The notes under the pieces were generated by a model. That model did not search any database. It saw only the letters and a program-made list of their open reading frames with translations, and was not told where the DNA came from. From Hyaloperonospora brassicae (taxonomy: Eukaryota; Oomycota; Peronosporomycetes; Peronosporales; Peronosporaceae), in assembly GCA_947650285.1 (NCBI GenBank), contig CANTFL010000990.1:1-64000 (forward strand): a stretch of 64,000 nucleotides of DNA. The letters are read 5' to 3'. Below, in pieces: positions 33,258-44,164 of this stretch; position 1 is the stretch's first letter, and every line of letters begins with the position of its first letter. A program made the translations under genes and the position numbers.

Positions 33258-36020
33258 ATGGCAGGTCAGTGGACGTTGCGGCGTCGGTCTGTGCGGCTGC
33301 TGAGCCGCTGCGCAGGTGCTCCGTTCGGTCTGCCGCGTCACTTTGGCCTCTCGTCGGCACCGAATCCGCATGTGCGCTTCGACGCTCGAGGCAACAAGCG
33401 CCAGTCGCAGATGGACGCGTCGGGTTCCGGTAAGTGGGAGTTTAAGCACCACAAAAAGCAGCAGCAGCAGCCACAGCCGGAGGAAAAGAAGCGACGCACC
33501 CATCGAAGAGCTGCGAAGGAGCCGCCGGTGTTCACGAACAAGTTTCAGAACTTGCTGAGCTTTGCGTTCGAAGACGTGGGCAGCGAGCAGCCGGTCCGCC
33601 TGCAGCAAAAGTCGCAACTAACCGACAGGCGAGAAACGTCGTCACTGGATCTACTGGGCGCGATTGGAGTCGATGGCAAGGAGGAGGAAAGTGTGGAGCT
33701 CGAGTTGGCGCAGCTGGGACTGGACGCGGAGGACGACGGCGGGGACACGTTCTCGAAGCGACAATCGCACGGGCGTCAAAAACCGCAAAAGTTTAAGCTG
33801 TTCTCCGACGAAAACGATCCGTCCGCAGTCTTAGCGGCACTGGGCATCCCCTCGGCTGGCGATGGCGATCGCCGGACAGAATTGCCGGCGGTGAACAATA
33901 GCCGAAAGGCGATCAAGTTGAACACAAAGCGCAAGAAGGGAACGCGCAACTTGCTGAAGAATTTCCAGTTTGAGCATAGCATTTTCGACTCAACGTCGGA
34001 TCTATTTGGGGACATTAATTGGGAAGATCCCGACGACCGCGAACGTCGACGCTTTCAGAGACAACAACGGAAGGAGGCCAAGCGCAAGCCAACGCCAGTG
34101 CTATCAGCACAGGAAGTCGAGATCCCGACGTCACTGACGGTCAAAGATCTCGCCGAGCGCATGAGTGTGAAGCCGCGTATTGTCTTTCGCGCGCTCAAGG
34201 ATTTGGGCGAAAATGGATTGAATGAAGAATCAGTGCTGACTAGTGACATTGCGGAGCTGGTGGTAGACTCGCAGAACATGATACCAGTCTTGCTTCCGCC
34301 CGAATTTATTGACCTCGAGCTGACGACGCCACCTGCGGATTGCTCGAACTTTCCATATCGACCACCTATCGTGTCGGTGATGGGCCACGTCGACCACGGC
34401 AAGACCACGCTGCTGGATGCCCTGCGGAATTCGAAGGTTGCGGCTACGGAAGCCGGTGGCATCACACAGCAGATTGGTGCATTCTCGGTGGATCTGGGCA
34501 AGAAGTTCAAGTCACACGCGAAGGTCACGTTCATTGACACACCCGGTCACGCGGCATTCAGCAACATGCGGTCACGTGGCTCAGAGCTCACCGATTTGCT
34601 CGTACTTGTGGTAGCTGCAGACGACGGCGTGCGCCCCCAGACTGTGGAAGTAGCACGGCTGGCACTCAAAAACAACGTACCGCTCGTGGTGGCCGTCACG
34701 AAGATGGACATGCACGAACATGATCGAGAGGAGGTGATCAATCGTCTTGGAACAGAGTTGTTGAACCAGGGAATCGTGGTTGAAAACATGGGAGGTGAAA
34801 CGCCTTTGGTATGTGTGTCAGGAAAAACGGGTGAGGGACTTGACCAGCTCAAAGAAACTATTGCTCTCCATGCTGAGATGCTGGACCTGCGTGCTGACAC
34901 GGAGGCAGCGGGTGAGGCCATTGTTCTTGAGGCAAGTGTGGCGCGAGGTGTCGGCACCCAAGTAGATGCGATCGTGAAGTGGGGCATGCTCAAGCAGGGT
35001 TCATATGTTGTGTGCGGACTAGAGTATGGGAAGGTCCGTGCCCTCGTCGATCAGGCGGGTAAACGCGTGAAGCAAATGGCTCCTGGTCACCCCGCGAGAG
35101 TGATTGGGTTGAAGGGTTTGCCTGAAGGCGGTATCGCTTTGTTGTCGGTGCCCAGCGAAGACCGGGCAAAGGAAGTTGTGGCGGCCCGTCAGGCCATGCT
35201 CGATTGGGATCAAATGGCAAGGGCAGATGATGAAGAAGCGGAGACTCGAAGCGATGACGGTATTTTGAGACGACGTCGCCGTTTTGCAGGTGCACGCCGA
35301 AAGTGGGAGCAAGTGGAATTGAGACGGCGTGAGGCTGTTGATGAAGCCAAGCGTGTGGCAGCACTCAAACCTGGGGACGAAGGGTACATCGCGAACGTGG
35401 TTCCGATCATTGTCAAAACGGACTCGGTGGGCGTCATCTCGGCTATCGACGAGCTCATCGCATCCTTACCGAGCGATGAGGCAGCGATAAAGTGCGTTAT
35501 GTCTGCTGTCGGGCCCGTCACATCTTCCGATCTTTCAATGGCTCAGGCAACTGGATCTACAATCTACTCATTTAATATCAACCACGCCGCCTCTATTGAG
35601 CAAGAGGCATTGCAGAAAGAGGTGACTTTGCGTCGGCACCGGGTCGTGTACAGTTTGCTGGACGACATCAAGGAACTCTTGCAGGAGAATCTCAAGGGTG
35701 TGGTAGTGCATGAGGTGATCGGTATCGCTGAGGTGATTCAATCCATCCCTATCTCGACGTCGGCGACCCGCAGTACCAACATTGCGGGTTGCAAGGTCAC
35801 TTTCGGCTCGCTCAACATGCAGGCGAAGTACCGACTGGTGCGTGATGGCGATACGATCATCGAAAACGTGGACATGGCGTCCATGCGTCACTTCCAGCAG
35901 AAGGTGTCAGAAGTGAACAAGGGTCAGGAGTGTGGACTTCAGCTTGTGGGCACGGACGACTTTCAGCCTGGCGATATGCTTGAGGCGTACACGACAAAGG
36001 TGGTCAAGCCCGAGATTTAG
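33258..36020 (+). CDS. Mitochondrial translation initiation factor IF-2
   Basis: Single-exon gene of 920 aa from ATG 33258. The start is chosen because it gives an Arg-rich presequence ([18 protein letters not shown]), typical of mitochondrial import; upstream in-frame ATGs exist but overlap the PHD gene promoter. After a long hydrophilic extension comes an IF2 N-terminal block (about 285-345, [20 protein letters not shown]), then the GTPase: G1 GHVDHGKT (about 375), switch [14 protein letters not shown]3 DTPGHAAF (about 425), G4 TKMD (about 480), then G5 and the beta-barrel and C-terminal domains ([13 protein letters not shown]). IF-2 loads initiator tRNA on the small subunit using GTP. An inserted charged segment (about 650-690, [15 protein letters not shown]) separates the barrel and C-terminal parts, as in other mitochondrial IF-2s. 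Confidence 0.96.
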   Translation: MAGQWTLRRRSVRLLSRCAGAPFGLPRHFGLSSAPNPHVRFDARGNKRQSQMDASGSGKWEFKHHKKQQQQPQPEEKKRRTHRRAAKEPPVFTNKFQNLLSFAFEDVGSEQPVRLQQKSQLTDRRETSSLDLLGAIGVDGKEEESVELELAQLGLDAEDDGGDTFSKRQSHGRQKPQKFKLFSDENDPSAVLAALGIPSAGDGDRRTELPAVNNSRKAIKLNTKRKKGTRNLLKNFQFEHSIFDSTSDLFGDINWEDPDDRERRRFQRQQRKEAKRKPTPVLSAQEVEIPTSLTVKDLAERMSVKPRIVFRALKDLGENGLNEESVLTSDIAELVVDSQNMIPVLLPPEFIDLELTTPPADCSNFPYRPPIVSVMGHVDHGKTTLLDALRNSKVAATEAGGITQQIGAFSVDLGKKFKSHAKVTFIDTPGHAAFSNMRSRGSELTDLLVLVVAADDGVRPQTVEVARLALKNNVPLVVAVTKMDMHEHDREEVINRLGTELLNQGIVVENMGGETPLVCVSGKTGEGLDQLKETIALHAEMLDLRADTEAAGEAIVLEASVARGVGTQVDAIVKWGMLKQGSYVVCGLEYGKVRALVDQAGKRVKQMAPGHPARVIGLKGLPEGGIALLSVPSEDRAKEVVAARQAMLDWDQMARADDEEAETRSDDGILRRRRRFAGARRKWEQVELRRREAVDEAKRVAALKPGDEGYIANVVPIIVKTDSVGVISAIDELIASLPSDEAAIKCVMSAVGPVTSSDLSMAQATGSTIYSFNINHAASIEQEALQKEVTLRRHRVVYSLLDDIKELLQENLKGVVVHEVIGIAEVIQSIPISTSATRSTNIAGCKVTFGSLNMQAKYRLVRDGDTIIENVDMASMRHFQQKVSEVNKGQECGLQLVGTDDFQPGDMLEAYTTKVVKPEI

Positions 36021-38393
36021 AACCGTCCTTGTGACTCGTATGGTAGGATTCAGATGCTGCACAGTCGTCGAAATGAATCGTAGCTGGTAGACGGGTAATG
36101 CACTGCTTGGATAAGCGAAGCCGCTACAACTGAACATGACGAAACGTGAATAGCATGGTCAGCTCATGTGGATGTGTTCTTGCAATATGGAATAATCACG
36201 ATACGTAGACACTGCAACTCACTGCGCCACTTTCGCTTGTTTGTTGAACACATGTCGAGGACTGTCGTTTGTGAGCCAAAATCGAAATTGATGATCCCAA
36301 GAGGTAACGAAACAGCAAAGTTGGCCCAAAAAAAAGACTTACGCAGCTCTTTGCTATTGTGACGGCGGACATGCTTGATTGATCGTGAGCTTCGATGCTG
36401 ACTTCTAGCAACAGCAGCAGTTCAGAGCTGTGAACACTACCAAGTGACGTCTCTCTTCCTCGTCCACTAGCACATATCTGGTGCTACAAAAGTATCACCA
36501 TTCCTGCACGTGAGCTTAAGCTTGAAAAGGAAGACTCGCCGCATGTAAGAGCACGCATATCAGCCGCCACTAAATCACGGCGCTCATATTCGACAGCCTG
36601 CAATTCAAGGCACTCGACCAGCTACTACCGAAGCTGTAGCCGTCATATTAACAACTCATTGAGATCTGAGCTAGCAGCCGCATGAGTTTCACCAGTATAC
36701 CCATCTACCACAATTGCCCCTTAAATAGCAATGGCCCCATAACGCCATCGACCGCTGAAAGGGAATCCAAAGAATTTAGAGAGGGCAATAACACGAATCT
36801 CGTCACCTTTGTTGGTCGGGTCATGCTTGTCATGGCCCCCGTGACGCTTCTGGTGTAGTGACACTGCAGATGACGGTGATCAGTGAGTCATTTCTTTCTT
36901 GAAGCGTAGGCTCTCACCACTCGCTCTGCTGCTGTTGTGCCAACTTTCTATGATATCATCATGTACAATGGGACTTGAGCGAGGCATTTGCGCAAGCCGC
37001 TGACACCGTCGAAACTCTACTTTCCAATACAGCTGAGCAATCAGCTCAGCAGTGCACTAAACAAACAACAAATACCAGTCAGCTAAAGGCAGCAGTGCAG
37101 ACAACAATGTCGATGCGCTTCCAGACTGGGCCTCGTTGTCATGTCATTACACTTTCCATGACGACTTGCACCGTCGAGAGCGCCACGAAGACGTCTTGAC
37201 AATCCGAAATATCAGGAACGAGTTCGCATAGAATGGTAGTTGGTTCAAGCGAGCTATTCGAGCGCATTCTGCCATGTCAAGGTGTGGAACAGGGCACGAC
37301 TGAGCAAGCAAGCAGCTTCCGAGTGCGCCATCGACTGTTTGAATGGCAACAAAGTATCAAGCCGATGTCCGCGGGAATAGTAACGCCATGGGATGCGTGT
37401 CTCATCTTCTTCGACTTTGCTCGTCTACGACACAATTGAACCAAACTGCCACAAGAACAGTGTACATCACGACTCGTTCTGGACAAGCTCACATGATTAA
37501 TCCATCTTCGGATAAAGAGCTGTGACGGAGCAGCGGTCGACATCCTTGTAGACTCACCTTCCAGGTGGTCTTTTCCGAGCAATTCTGAATACCAACGGGA
37601 TCGATGAGTCATCTTCAGCACCGGCGTCCCATGTTTGCGCTCACGCAAATGACGCGAATGCTTTCTGCAAAAGCGAATTCTAGACCACTGTGCTCAGCGC
37701 GCCTCACTCTCTGCGAGGCTGATCAGTATCACGGTGCTCGGAAAACGAGTTATGATGTACTAAACACTGACCCGTCGCCATTTCTCCCGTCATTTGTTGC
37801 TTTTCCTAGCTTTACAACCTCAGCCCCGGGTCTGATGCGAATCTTGGATAGTCCTGAGAACCGTTACAGCTACGAACACTGCGTACGCATCGGAGAAATG
37901 TTCGTATATGTTCCAAGGAAACCAGATACGGAAAAGAGTATCATCGCAATCAAACGCAAGGCGAGTGGTAGCACCAGTGGCTGTTCCGAAAGTGTCTCGA
38001 GATCAACTACGCTTCCTGCTGTTAATGGTACTGCCACGATCGGTGGCGAAATGACAATTGCACTCGTTGACCAAGTTCCGCACTGCTTCTGGTGATTGGA
38101 CCGTTTCAACGAATTGTGCCGAGACATTGCTTCGGCACATACCTGCTGCCGTCCACGGTTGCTGTCGACAATCGTTAGGTCGCATTGGACTCTCTGGTGA
38201 CTTGATGCCTTTCCTGGATCGTGCTCATCATCTCTAGGCTCTGATAGCGGCCTTCACCAAGGCAAAAATGGCTTACAGACGATAGCGTTTCGTATCGATC
38301 GTGAGTCTTCTGGTATACTGACTTGCTTTCGTACAATGCGCTTTCTTACCATCGCAGCAATCGCAACGCTCATCCGGATTGCCCGCATCTCGA

Positions 38394-38447
38394 CTTTGCT
38401 GGCAACGAGAACGTAAGCTGTAGCTGTCGTTCTCGTTGCCAGCAAAG
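38394..38447. repeat. Perfect 20-bp inverted repeat with 14-nt loop
   Basis: CTTTGCTGGCAACGAGAACG at 38394-38413 is exactly complementary to 38428-38447; the loop is TAAGCTGTAGCTGT. It is the longest perfect stem I found in the window outside nested LTR structures. No terminator-like T run follows. It may be a MITE core, a small-RNA precursor or a recent inverted duplication. Confidence 0.9.
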
Positions 38448-38996
38448 TAACACGACATTTCCGAGCATTTGTTTTGCGGCTCGCGTAGCTGTTTACCGTC
38501 GACTTTCGACACTGCTTATGCGTTAAGAGCACGCGTCCGCTTGAATACTCACGATCCATCGTCTGCTTTCTACTGACATGCGAAAGATGTGACTCTCAAG
38601 CAAAAGTTCTGTAACTGAGCGCAGAAAACAAGGTCAACAGCTCGTTGCGGTCATTAACGCCGTCATTGAGCTACTTGCTTCATCAAGTGGCGACCTGCTT
38701 TTGGCGGACTTGGGGTGCAAAGAGCTGCACTATAACAAGTCGGGCCACAAACTGCCGTACATGGCTTCTGTAGCTTATGCGACATATTTTGCCCGTGAGT
38801 TCTTGCTGAGAACGACAAAGGCTTTTGTTGATACGACAGTCCGTTCGCTATGATGGCGATGACAAATGAGATCCAACGGGCTGAACAAATACAAAGTGGA
38901 GAGAACAACGTCAGCGCTGTTTCGTGCTTGAGATCCGAAAAGTGGACCAGGCGCCGTAGAAGGTGTATGGTTGGTCTTCTTTGGCCTTCTTGAGAG

Positions 38997-39687
38997 ATGA
39001 TTGCTACGCTCACCTCAGCATTGTCCGTGAAAATGAAAACACACGACCTCGGGCTAGTGGTTAAGACGTCTCTCTGGGCGAGAGACCAGATGTACGCTGT
39101 CGAATCAGGAACTATCCGCAGTCTTACGCGTCTCGATACAATGGCTATCGAAGGGCGCTTGTTTGCTGGTAGCTACGATGACGCGCGTGCTGCTCGAGTG
39201 TGTCGTGAAGAGGCAATCGACACCAAACGCCCCTACCCGGCTTCCAAGTAAGCTCTGTGTGTCGCCCTGGGCAGGAGAGAGGTACAAACGTGGTGCGGTT
39301 CTAGTTGGATCATTTTCAACATGCTGTATCCGAGACGGCGTCGATAATACTCAATGCTACGAAGGCTCTCCTCAGCTTCGACGAGTCCTGGCAATTGTTC
39401 TCAGTCGTGAATGACTGTTTATCGATGCATACGCTCCACTGGTTGATACAGCAGCTCTCCTACGAGTTTTTCTATCGGCGATGACCGCATTTGGAGCCGA
39501 GACGGTAAGGCGATTCGCACAAGCCACAAGATCTTGTTCGAGTAAGTTGCACTGGGGCTGTGGCTGTATTTTGGAACGAGAAGCCGATAGAATGCTACAA
39601 GAAGTGGAGCCAATGTGTGTACGAGAGGTAGGATGTAATTTGTCGTTCCGCCGTCGATCTAACCAATTCTGGATACGTTGCCCATAG
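38997..39687 (+). pseudogene. Possible decayed ORF, unrecognised
   Basis: Frame 0 gives about 80 codons (SLWARDQMYAVESGTIRSL, LDTMAIEGRLFAGSY) up to about 39190. A second frame then continues to 39687 with one stop at 39412-39414 (GERYKRGAVLVGSFSTCC, LFIDAYAPLVDTAALLRVF, SKLHWGCGCILEREADRML). One frameshift and one stop would join some 220 codons. I cannot assign a family; chance open frames in GC-balanced DNA are a real alternative. Confidence 0.25.
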
Positions 39688-40433
39688 TCGATCTACCAAG
39701 CGAAGCTGTCTTGGAAGTGCGCGATGCCGAGAAACGTGGATTGCGCTGACAAAGTTGTGCTATGTCTATCGCGACAGCTAACGCGTTGGTGGGATCACGC
39801 ACTTCGGCAGACTCTGCACGTGATGGCTAAAAGACTTTCCTTAGAGGCAGATGCTGTCCTCCGTGAGTCCCAACTGGGCGACAGAAACCGCACGCAATTC
39901 GCCGGGCGACAAAACATTTTCTTCCGCTACAGCCTCATTGATACCACGACAGACAAGCAATTTCGAACCACGTCAATGGGCTGCAGAGCATATGCATATC
40001 CGCGAGCGCGCGGCCTAGCAAAGAAGTTCATGCAGCTTCAGACAAGACGATTAATCAGCAAAGCGACGAAAACGTGCGGCGCGCGATTCTGCCGACCAAA
40101 TGGCAGACATCCGTTTTCAGCACACTTCCGTACAAAGCAGACAAGTCATACGCGTTATCTGGAATAGCCATTAACACCAAACATAAGCCTAGAAACATAT
40201 TCAGAAATGCTGCTTTATTGTTCAGTGTGAACGGTGGTACACAATGAGGTTGCGTCTTCATTCACGTCTAGCGACATCTGCATCGGCCTTTTTCCGTACT
40301 TACAGATCCGCGGGCATCACACAATTGCCGTACAAGGACTCGTACGTCTCGCGCTCACGACTGTCATCCACAAACACAGCCAACGATAAGTCTTGTGTCA
40401 CCCACCACAACATAATCATAAAGAAAAAATGAC

Positions 40434-41645
40434 TCACATGAGCGTCTCACTGCCGTCTGCGCGCAGAAGCACTTCAGGAGCGCGGAGCTTGCCATTGTAC
40501 TGAAACCCCATCGAGTGCGAGTGCGCGCCTGTGTCGTGAATGACAAGGAGGTCACCGACCTGAGCTCTCGGCAAAGGACGGTCCTTCGCAAACCAGTCGT
40601 TGTTTTCACATAGCGTGCCCACAACGTGCGACGGAACCACCTCCTCGTTCTCCCGTGCCGGGATCGAGATCTCGTGGTAAGCACCGTACATACCCGGGCG
40701 CATGAGGTGCGCCATGCAGGCGTCGACGCCGTAGTAGCGACCGTACGTCTCCTTGATGGCTTCGCAGCGCGTGATCAGCCAGCCAAACGGGCCCGTCATG
40801 AAGCGACCGTTCTCCATGCAAAGACGCGGAAGCTTCTCCAGCTTGTACGTCTTCATGGCTTCGTCGAATACTTCACGCAGCATCTTAGCGATAGCCTCTA
40901 CGTCCACAGCCTCTTGGCCGTTGCGGTAGGGGATGCCGAGTCCTCCACCGATGTTCATGAACTCAAACTCGATACCGAGCTCGTTCTTCAGCTGCACAAT
41001 GGTCTGGAACAGCACCGTGACCGTCTCACGCCAGTACTCCTGCGTCATCACACACGATCCAGTCATCATGTGGATACCAAAGCGCTTGGCGCCAGCCTGC
41101 TGTGCCTTGCGGTAGGCCTCAACAATCTGAAACGGAGGCACACCAAACTTGGCATCAGGTCCGCCGAGCACGTTCGACTTGGTCTCTGAGTCCGTGCGGC
41201 CCAGGCCCGGGTTCAGACGGAAGCTCATGAGCTCGGGGCACTTTCCGCGCGCATTCACGACGCTGTCCACGAGCGAGACGTCGTCCAGATTGATGATCAC
41301 GCCCTGGTCAAAGGCCGTGGTCAGGTCCTTCTGCGCCGTGAAGTTGGACGTGAAGATAACCTGCTCGCCGGGGACGCCCATCTGCTTCACGCTGTACAGC
41401 TCCGCGGACGAGCTGCAGTCCATGCCGCATCCCTCCTGGTGCAGCAGCCTGATGATCGCTGGGTTCGGCAGCGCCTTCACGGCGTAAAACTGCTGGAAGT
41501 CGGGGAAGTGGGCGCGGAAGGCGCTCAGCAGACGGCGCGCGTTGTCGCGCATCAGCTGCTCATCGTAGAGCTGCAGCGGCGTGCCGTACTTCTCGGCGAG
41601 GGCGTCCAGACGGTGCAGAGCGGGCGCGGGGAGCGGCAGCGGCAT
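40434..41645 (-). CDS. Diaminopimelate decarboxylase-like PLP enzyme
   Basis: Single-exon gene, 403 aa, minus strand. It is a fold-III PLP decarboxylase: Schiff-base lysine in FYAVKALPNP (Lys57), HMMTGSCV with His192, glycine loop NIGGGLGIPY (233-235), CENNDWFAKDRPLP (Cys346) and the C-terminal HSMGFQYNGK (Tyr383). LysA decarboxylates meso-diaminopimelate to lysine, the last step of the DAP pathway that oomycetes use. Length fits LysA (about 400-420). Ornithine/arginine-type enzymes have a different CDGxD motif, so LysA is favoured, though another amino-acid decarboxylase cannot be fully excluded. The start at 41645 (MPLPLPAPALHRLDALAEKY) leaves no targeting leader. It is divergent from the small gene at 41852. 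Confidence 0.9.
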   Translation of the reverse strand: MPLPLPAPALHRLDALAEKYGTPLQLYDEQLMRDNARRLLSAFRAHFPDFQQFYAVKALPNPAIIRLLHQEGCGMDCSSSAELYSVKQMGVPGEQVIFTSNFTAQKDLTTAFDQGVIINLDDVSLVDSVVNARGKCPELMSFRLNPGLGRTDSETKSNVLGGPDAKFGVPPFQIVEAYRKAQQAGAKRFGIHMMTGSCVMTQEYWRETVTVLFQTIVQLKNELGIEFEFMNIGGGLGIPYRNGQEAVDVEAIAKMLREVFDEAMKTYKLEKLPRLCMENGRFMTGPFGWLITRCEAIKETYGRYYGVDACMAHLMRPGMYGAYHEISIPARENEEVVPSHVVGTLCENNDWFAKDRPLPRAQVGDLLVIHDTGAHSHSMGFQYNGKLRAPEVLLRADGSETLM

Positions 41646-41851
41646 CGTCTCGAGGCGCAGCGAGCGAGTTCAGGTGTGGCACTTCTTGCGCGGCGCAGTC
41701 GGGTGAGCGTGCAGCTCATCCAATCGCCGAGTCGGTGGGCGTATAGAAATGATAGAAACGTTTCTAACGAAGAAGGACGCGAACCCTGCAGACGGGTGCT
41801 CAGCTTTTCGATGTCGAGACTGGCAGTCGGGTTTTTGCGAGTGCATTGACG

Positions 41852-42312
41852 ATGACGAGTGGATTAGTGAGTGACGTGTCGAGTGGGCTGCTAAAAGACG
41901 GCGGAAACGTGGATATGTATTCACTGACATGGCATCCGATCGGACTTTTGGCCGCAGATTCCTTGTTGGAAGTGCTACAGGAGATTGAGGGGCGGAGAAA
42001 AACGCTTACTTGGAACCAACTCATTACGAGGCGAAATGAAAACACTGTAACGCTCGAGTTCCGCCTGCCGGGCTTTGCATTGGTTGTCACACACCGAATC
42101 TTTATCTCTGTTGCTACGCGGTGTCGTTGTCTTCCAGTACGTCGTACACGAAGTTTGTCGAAATGCTATTTGTGCAGATGCTGGCTACACTCACTTTGCA
42201 CGACTCTGGCCGACCAGTGATGCTGATTCCGACAAGCTTTCGCGATGACCTCGTGCTGTTACTTCACAGTTACGACGTATGGCTACAGGGAGCTGATGGA
42301 TGGACACACTGA
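41852..42312 (+). CDS. Hypothetical protein, probably spliced
   Basis: Two coding-like segments in different frames suggest a short spliced gene. The first is 41852 to about 42082 (MTSGLVSDVSSGLLKDGG, LTWHPIGLLAADSLLEVLQ, TVTLEFRLPGFAL). The second is about 42138-42312 (SYTKFVEMLFVQMLATLTL, RPVMLIPTSFRDDLVLLL). An intron with donor near 42083 and acceptor TCTTCCAG at 42137 is suggested by the sequence, but phases do not match cleanly, so the border or one base is wrong. No family recognised. The start lies 206 bp from the divergent decarboxylase gene, so they may share a promoter. Confidence 0.4.
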
Positions 42313-44164
42313 CGAGTCATGTGGCCGTCACATTGGCTGACGTGTTGATACTTGGCATCCCACAGGTGCGTCGCGCTATGCTGCTGCATTTCTCTTTACG
42401 ATAAACAAGTTGAAAGTGCACCGACGACATCATTTCTCCTGGAAGAGGAGGTTCTTATAAGAAGTGATTGTCAGTCGTCAGCATAACTTGTGTCCGGGTC
42501 AGAAGCGTCACACCAACAAGGGCGAGCAAAATGCCAGATTCTGATCACGAATAGGGTTCGTACCTGCTGGTATGACAGCTGACGCGCAAATAAATGCTGT
42601 GCGTTTTTGACACCACTCGTAGCTGGATCCGATGTGTCCCAGTCACTTTCGAAGCGCATTTCCCGAAGTGTCCAACCTATTTGACACACGCTCTTGTGGC
42701 AAATCGATGAATGCGACCATTCAGGCAGCAATACCACGCCTGCCGGTGTTAGCCCAGCTGCCCCGCTTGGAGCTCGAGTGTTCGAATACGTGCGTCTAAA
42801 GCACAACTACAGTAAGCCAGAGATCATACAGTTATTGAATTACTTTGCGGAAGTGTCTCTAGCTCGCACAATTTTAGTGAGTTGTTACGAATTGGCAATA
42901 GCAGAGCTGTCACTGAGCAATAAAAGTCGTGTTCATGCTGCGCGCTTTCGTGCGATACTACGGATTGGGCAGAGCTATCCTCTGAGCGATCAAAGCCACA
43001 CCTGAGCTGTTCACTTGCCCAGAAACGTTTGTGTGGCAAGAACAAGGACAAAGCGTGAACAGCGGATGTAAGTACATGGCCTGCTGGCTTTTAACACATC
43101 ACGATATCAAAACACAGCTTTCCGATTACATGTGGGAAACACTTGCGGATATGGGCAAACTTACAACAGGAGCAGATACGGATACGGGCAAAGTTACAAT
43201 TTCGAATCACAAGCCTGCAATTGGAGCTTTCTGATTTCCAGCGCGATGCAAGAATCTACTGTTGACACCGCACCGACCACACCATGTCTGAGAATGCGTA
43301 AAGCGAGATAGATGTGAGTAAGTGCAGGCAACTCATGTAATGGACATGCACGCAGCAACGACTCCTGATGGTCAAATAGTGGTGGCTGAAGCTGGCACCA
43401 TACAGACATCGAATGTGGACCAAACGCTAGAATGATCACAAGACGCAATGATCGGTTTTGCTGTCATCTCTAGCGACAACAACTACGTTTGTGTCGTTGA
43501 CAAGCTTTTGCTGAGAGAATCACAGCGAAAAACTGTACAAGGTGCTATGCACAAGAATGTGCGCACAAAACACTACGTGAACTCATCTTTTTACTGCAGG
43601 CAACTCATGTAATGATCTTTGGTGGAATACATGCTAACTCGCTGGCCCAATGTACAGTGACAATACCGAGCTAGTCGGCGATGCCTTATTCCTTTGATTA
43701 AGTCACTAGCGCGAAGCGCCACACCAATTCGCGCCACATTTGTATCCAGACACTAACAAAGAGCCTCCTGCCTACACTACTAACACCTGCTTACCCTCGG
43801 GACTTACAGTAAATTCGCTCGCCACGTCTACTACACCTGAGAATTGTTATTCTGTATTGTTCTGTTCGCTAGCGTGACACAATCCACGGCGACCAAAAGA
43901 CTCGATGCAAGTGTTGCTGATAGAACGCAACGTGCTGCTTGTGCATGAAGAACAGTCTATGTATTGGCGTTGCTATTACAGTGAAGGAAGACTCTACGTT
44001 CGCAGTGTAAAGAAGATACACTCGGACCAGCGCTGGCGATTTGAAGTGAATCGACGCATCCGTTTTCACAGCCGCGACGCCCCGTCGGTGGCTTGCACCT
44101 CAGAGTAACCGACGGCTGCGCTCGACCCGCTGAGATGCTGCTTCACACAAATCGCCGCTCTCGT
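42313..44164. other. Intergenic region, no supported gene
   Basis: Only short frames without motifs; the longest is 42694-43005 (103 codons, plus). A 20-bp direct repeat (43323-43342, 43595-43614) is listed separately. The right end is the 3' flank of the first elongase gene. Confidence 0.5.
43323..43614 (+). repeat. 20-bp direct repeat, copies 252 bp apart
   Basis: TGCAGGCAACTCATGTAATG occurs at 43323-43342 and again at 43595-43614. Intervening DNA has no recognisable feature. It could mark the ends of an old insertion or a local duplication. Confidence 0.7.

Larger units (their letters stand above)
36021..40433. other. 4.4-kb gene-poor gap
   Basis: No intact gene despite GC content close to that of coding DNA. 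Frames at 37604-38095 (163 codons, plus) and 39724-40167 (147 codons, plus) are open but unrecognised; the region 38997-39687 looks like a decayed ORF and is listed separately. A perfect 20-bp hairpin lies at 38394-38447. I see no LTR or transposase. The stretch could hold a non-coding gene or an old pseudogene. Confidence 0.5.

Noticed and set aside
38254..38559. Cys-containing minus-strand frame and a short plus-strand signal-peptide-like frame (MRFLTIAAIATLI), considered as a small secreted Kazal or elicitor-type protein
   Set aside because: Cys spacing does not fit Kazal, and the plus-strand frame ends after 26 codons inside the hairpin at 38394-38447.
39050..39110. tRNA-like stretch: GGCTAGTGGTTAAGACG resembles an A box and TCTCT-CTGGGCG-AGAGA resembles an anticodon arm
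   Set aside because: No pairing acceptor stem, and the expected T-arm (GGTTCGAANCC) is absent; at best a chance match or SINE-like trace.
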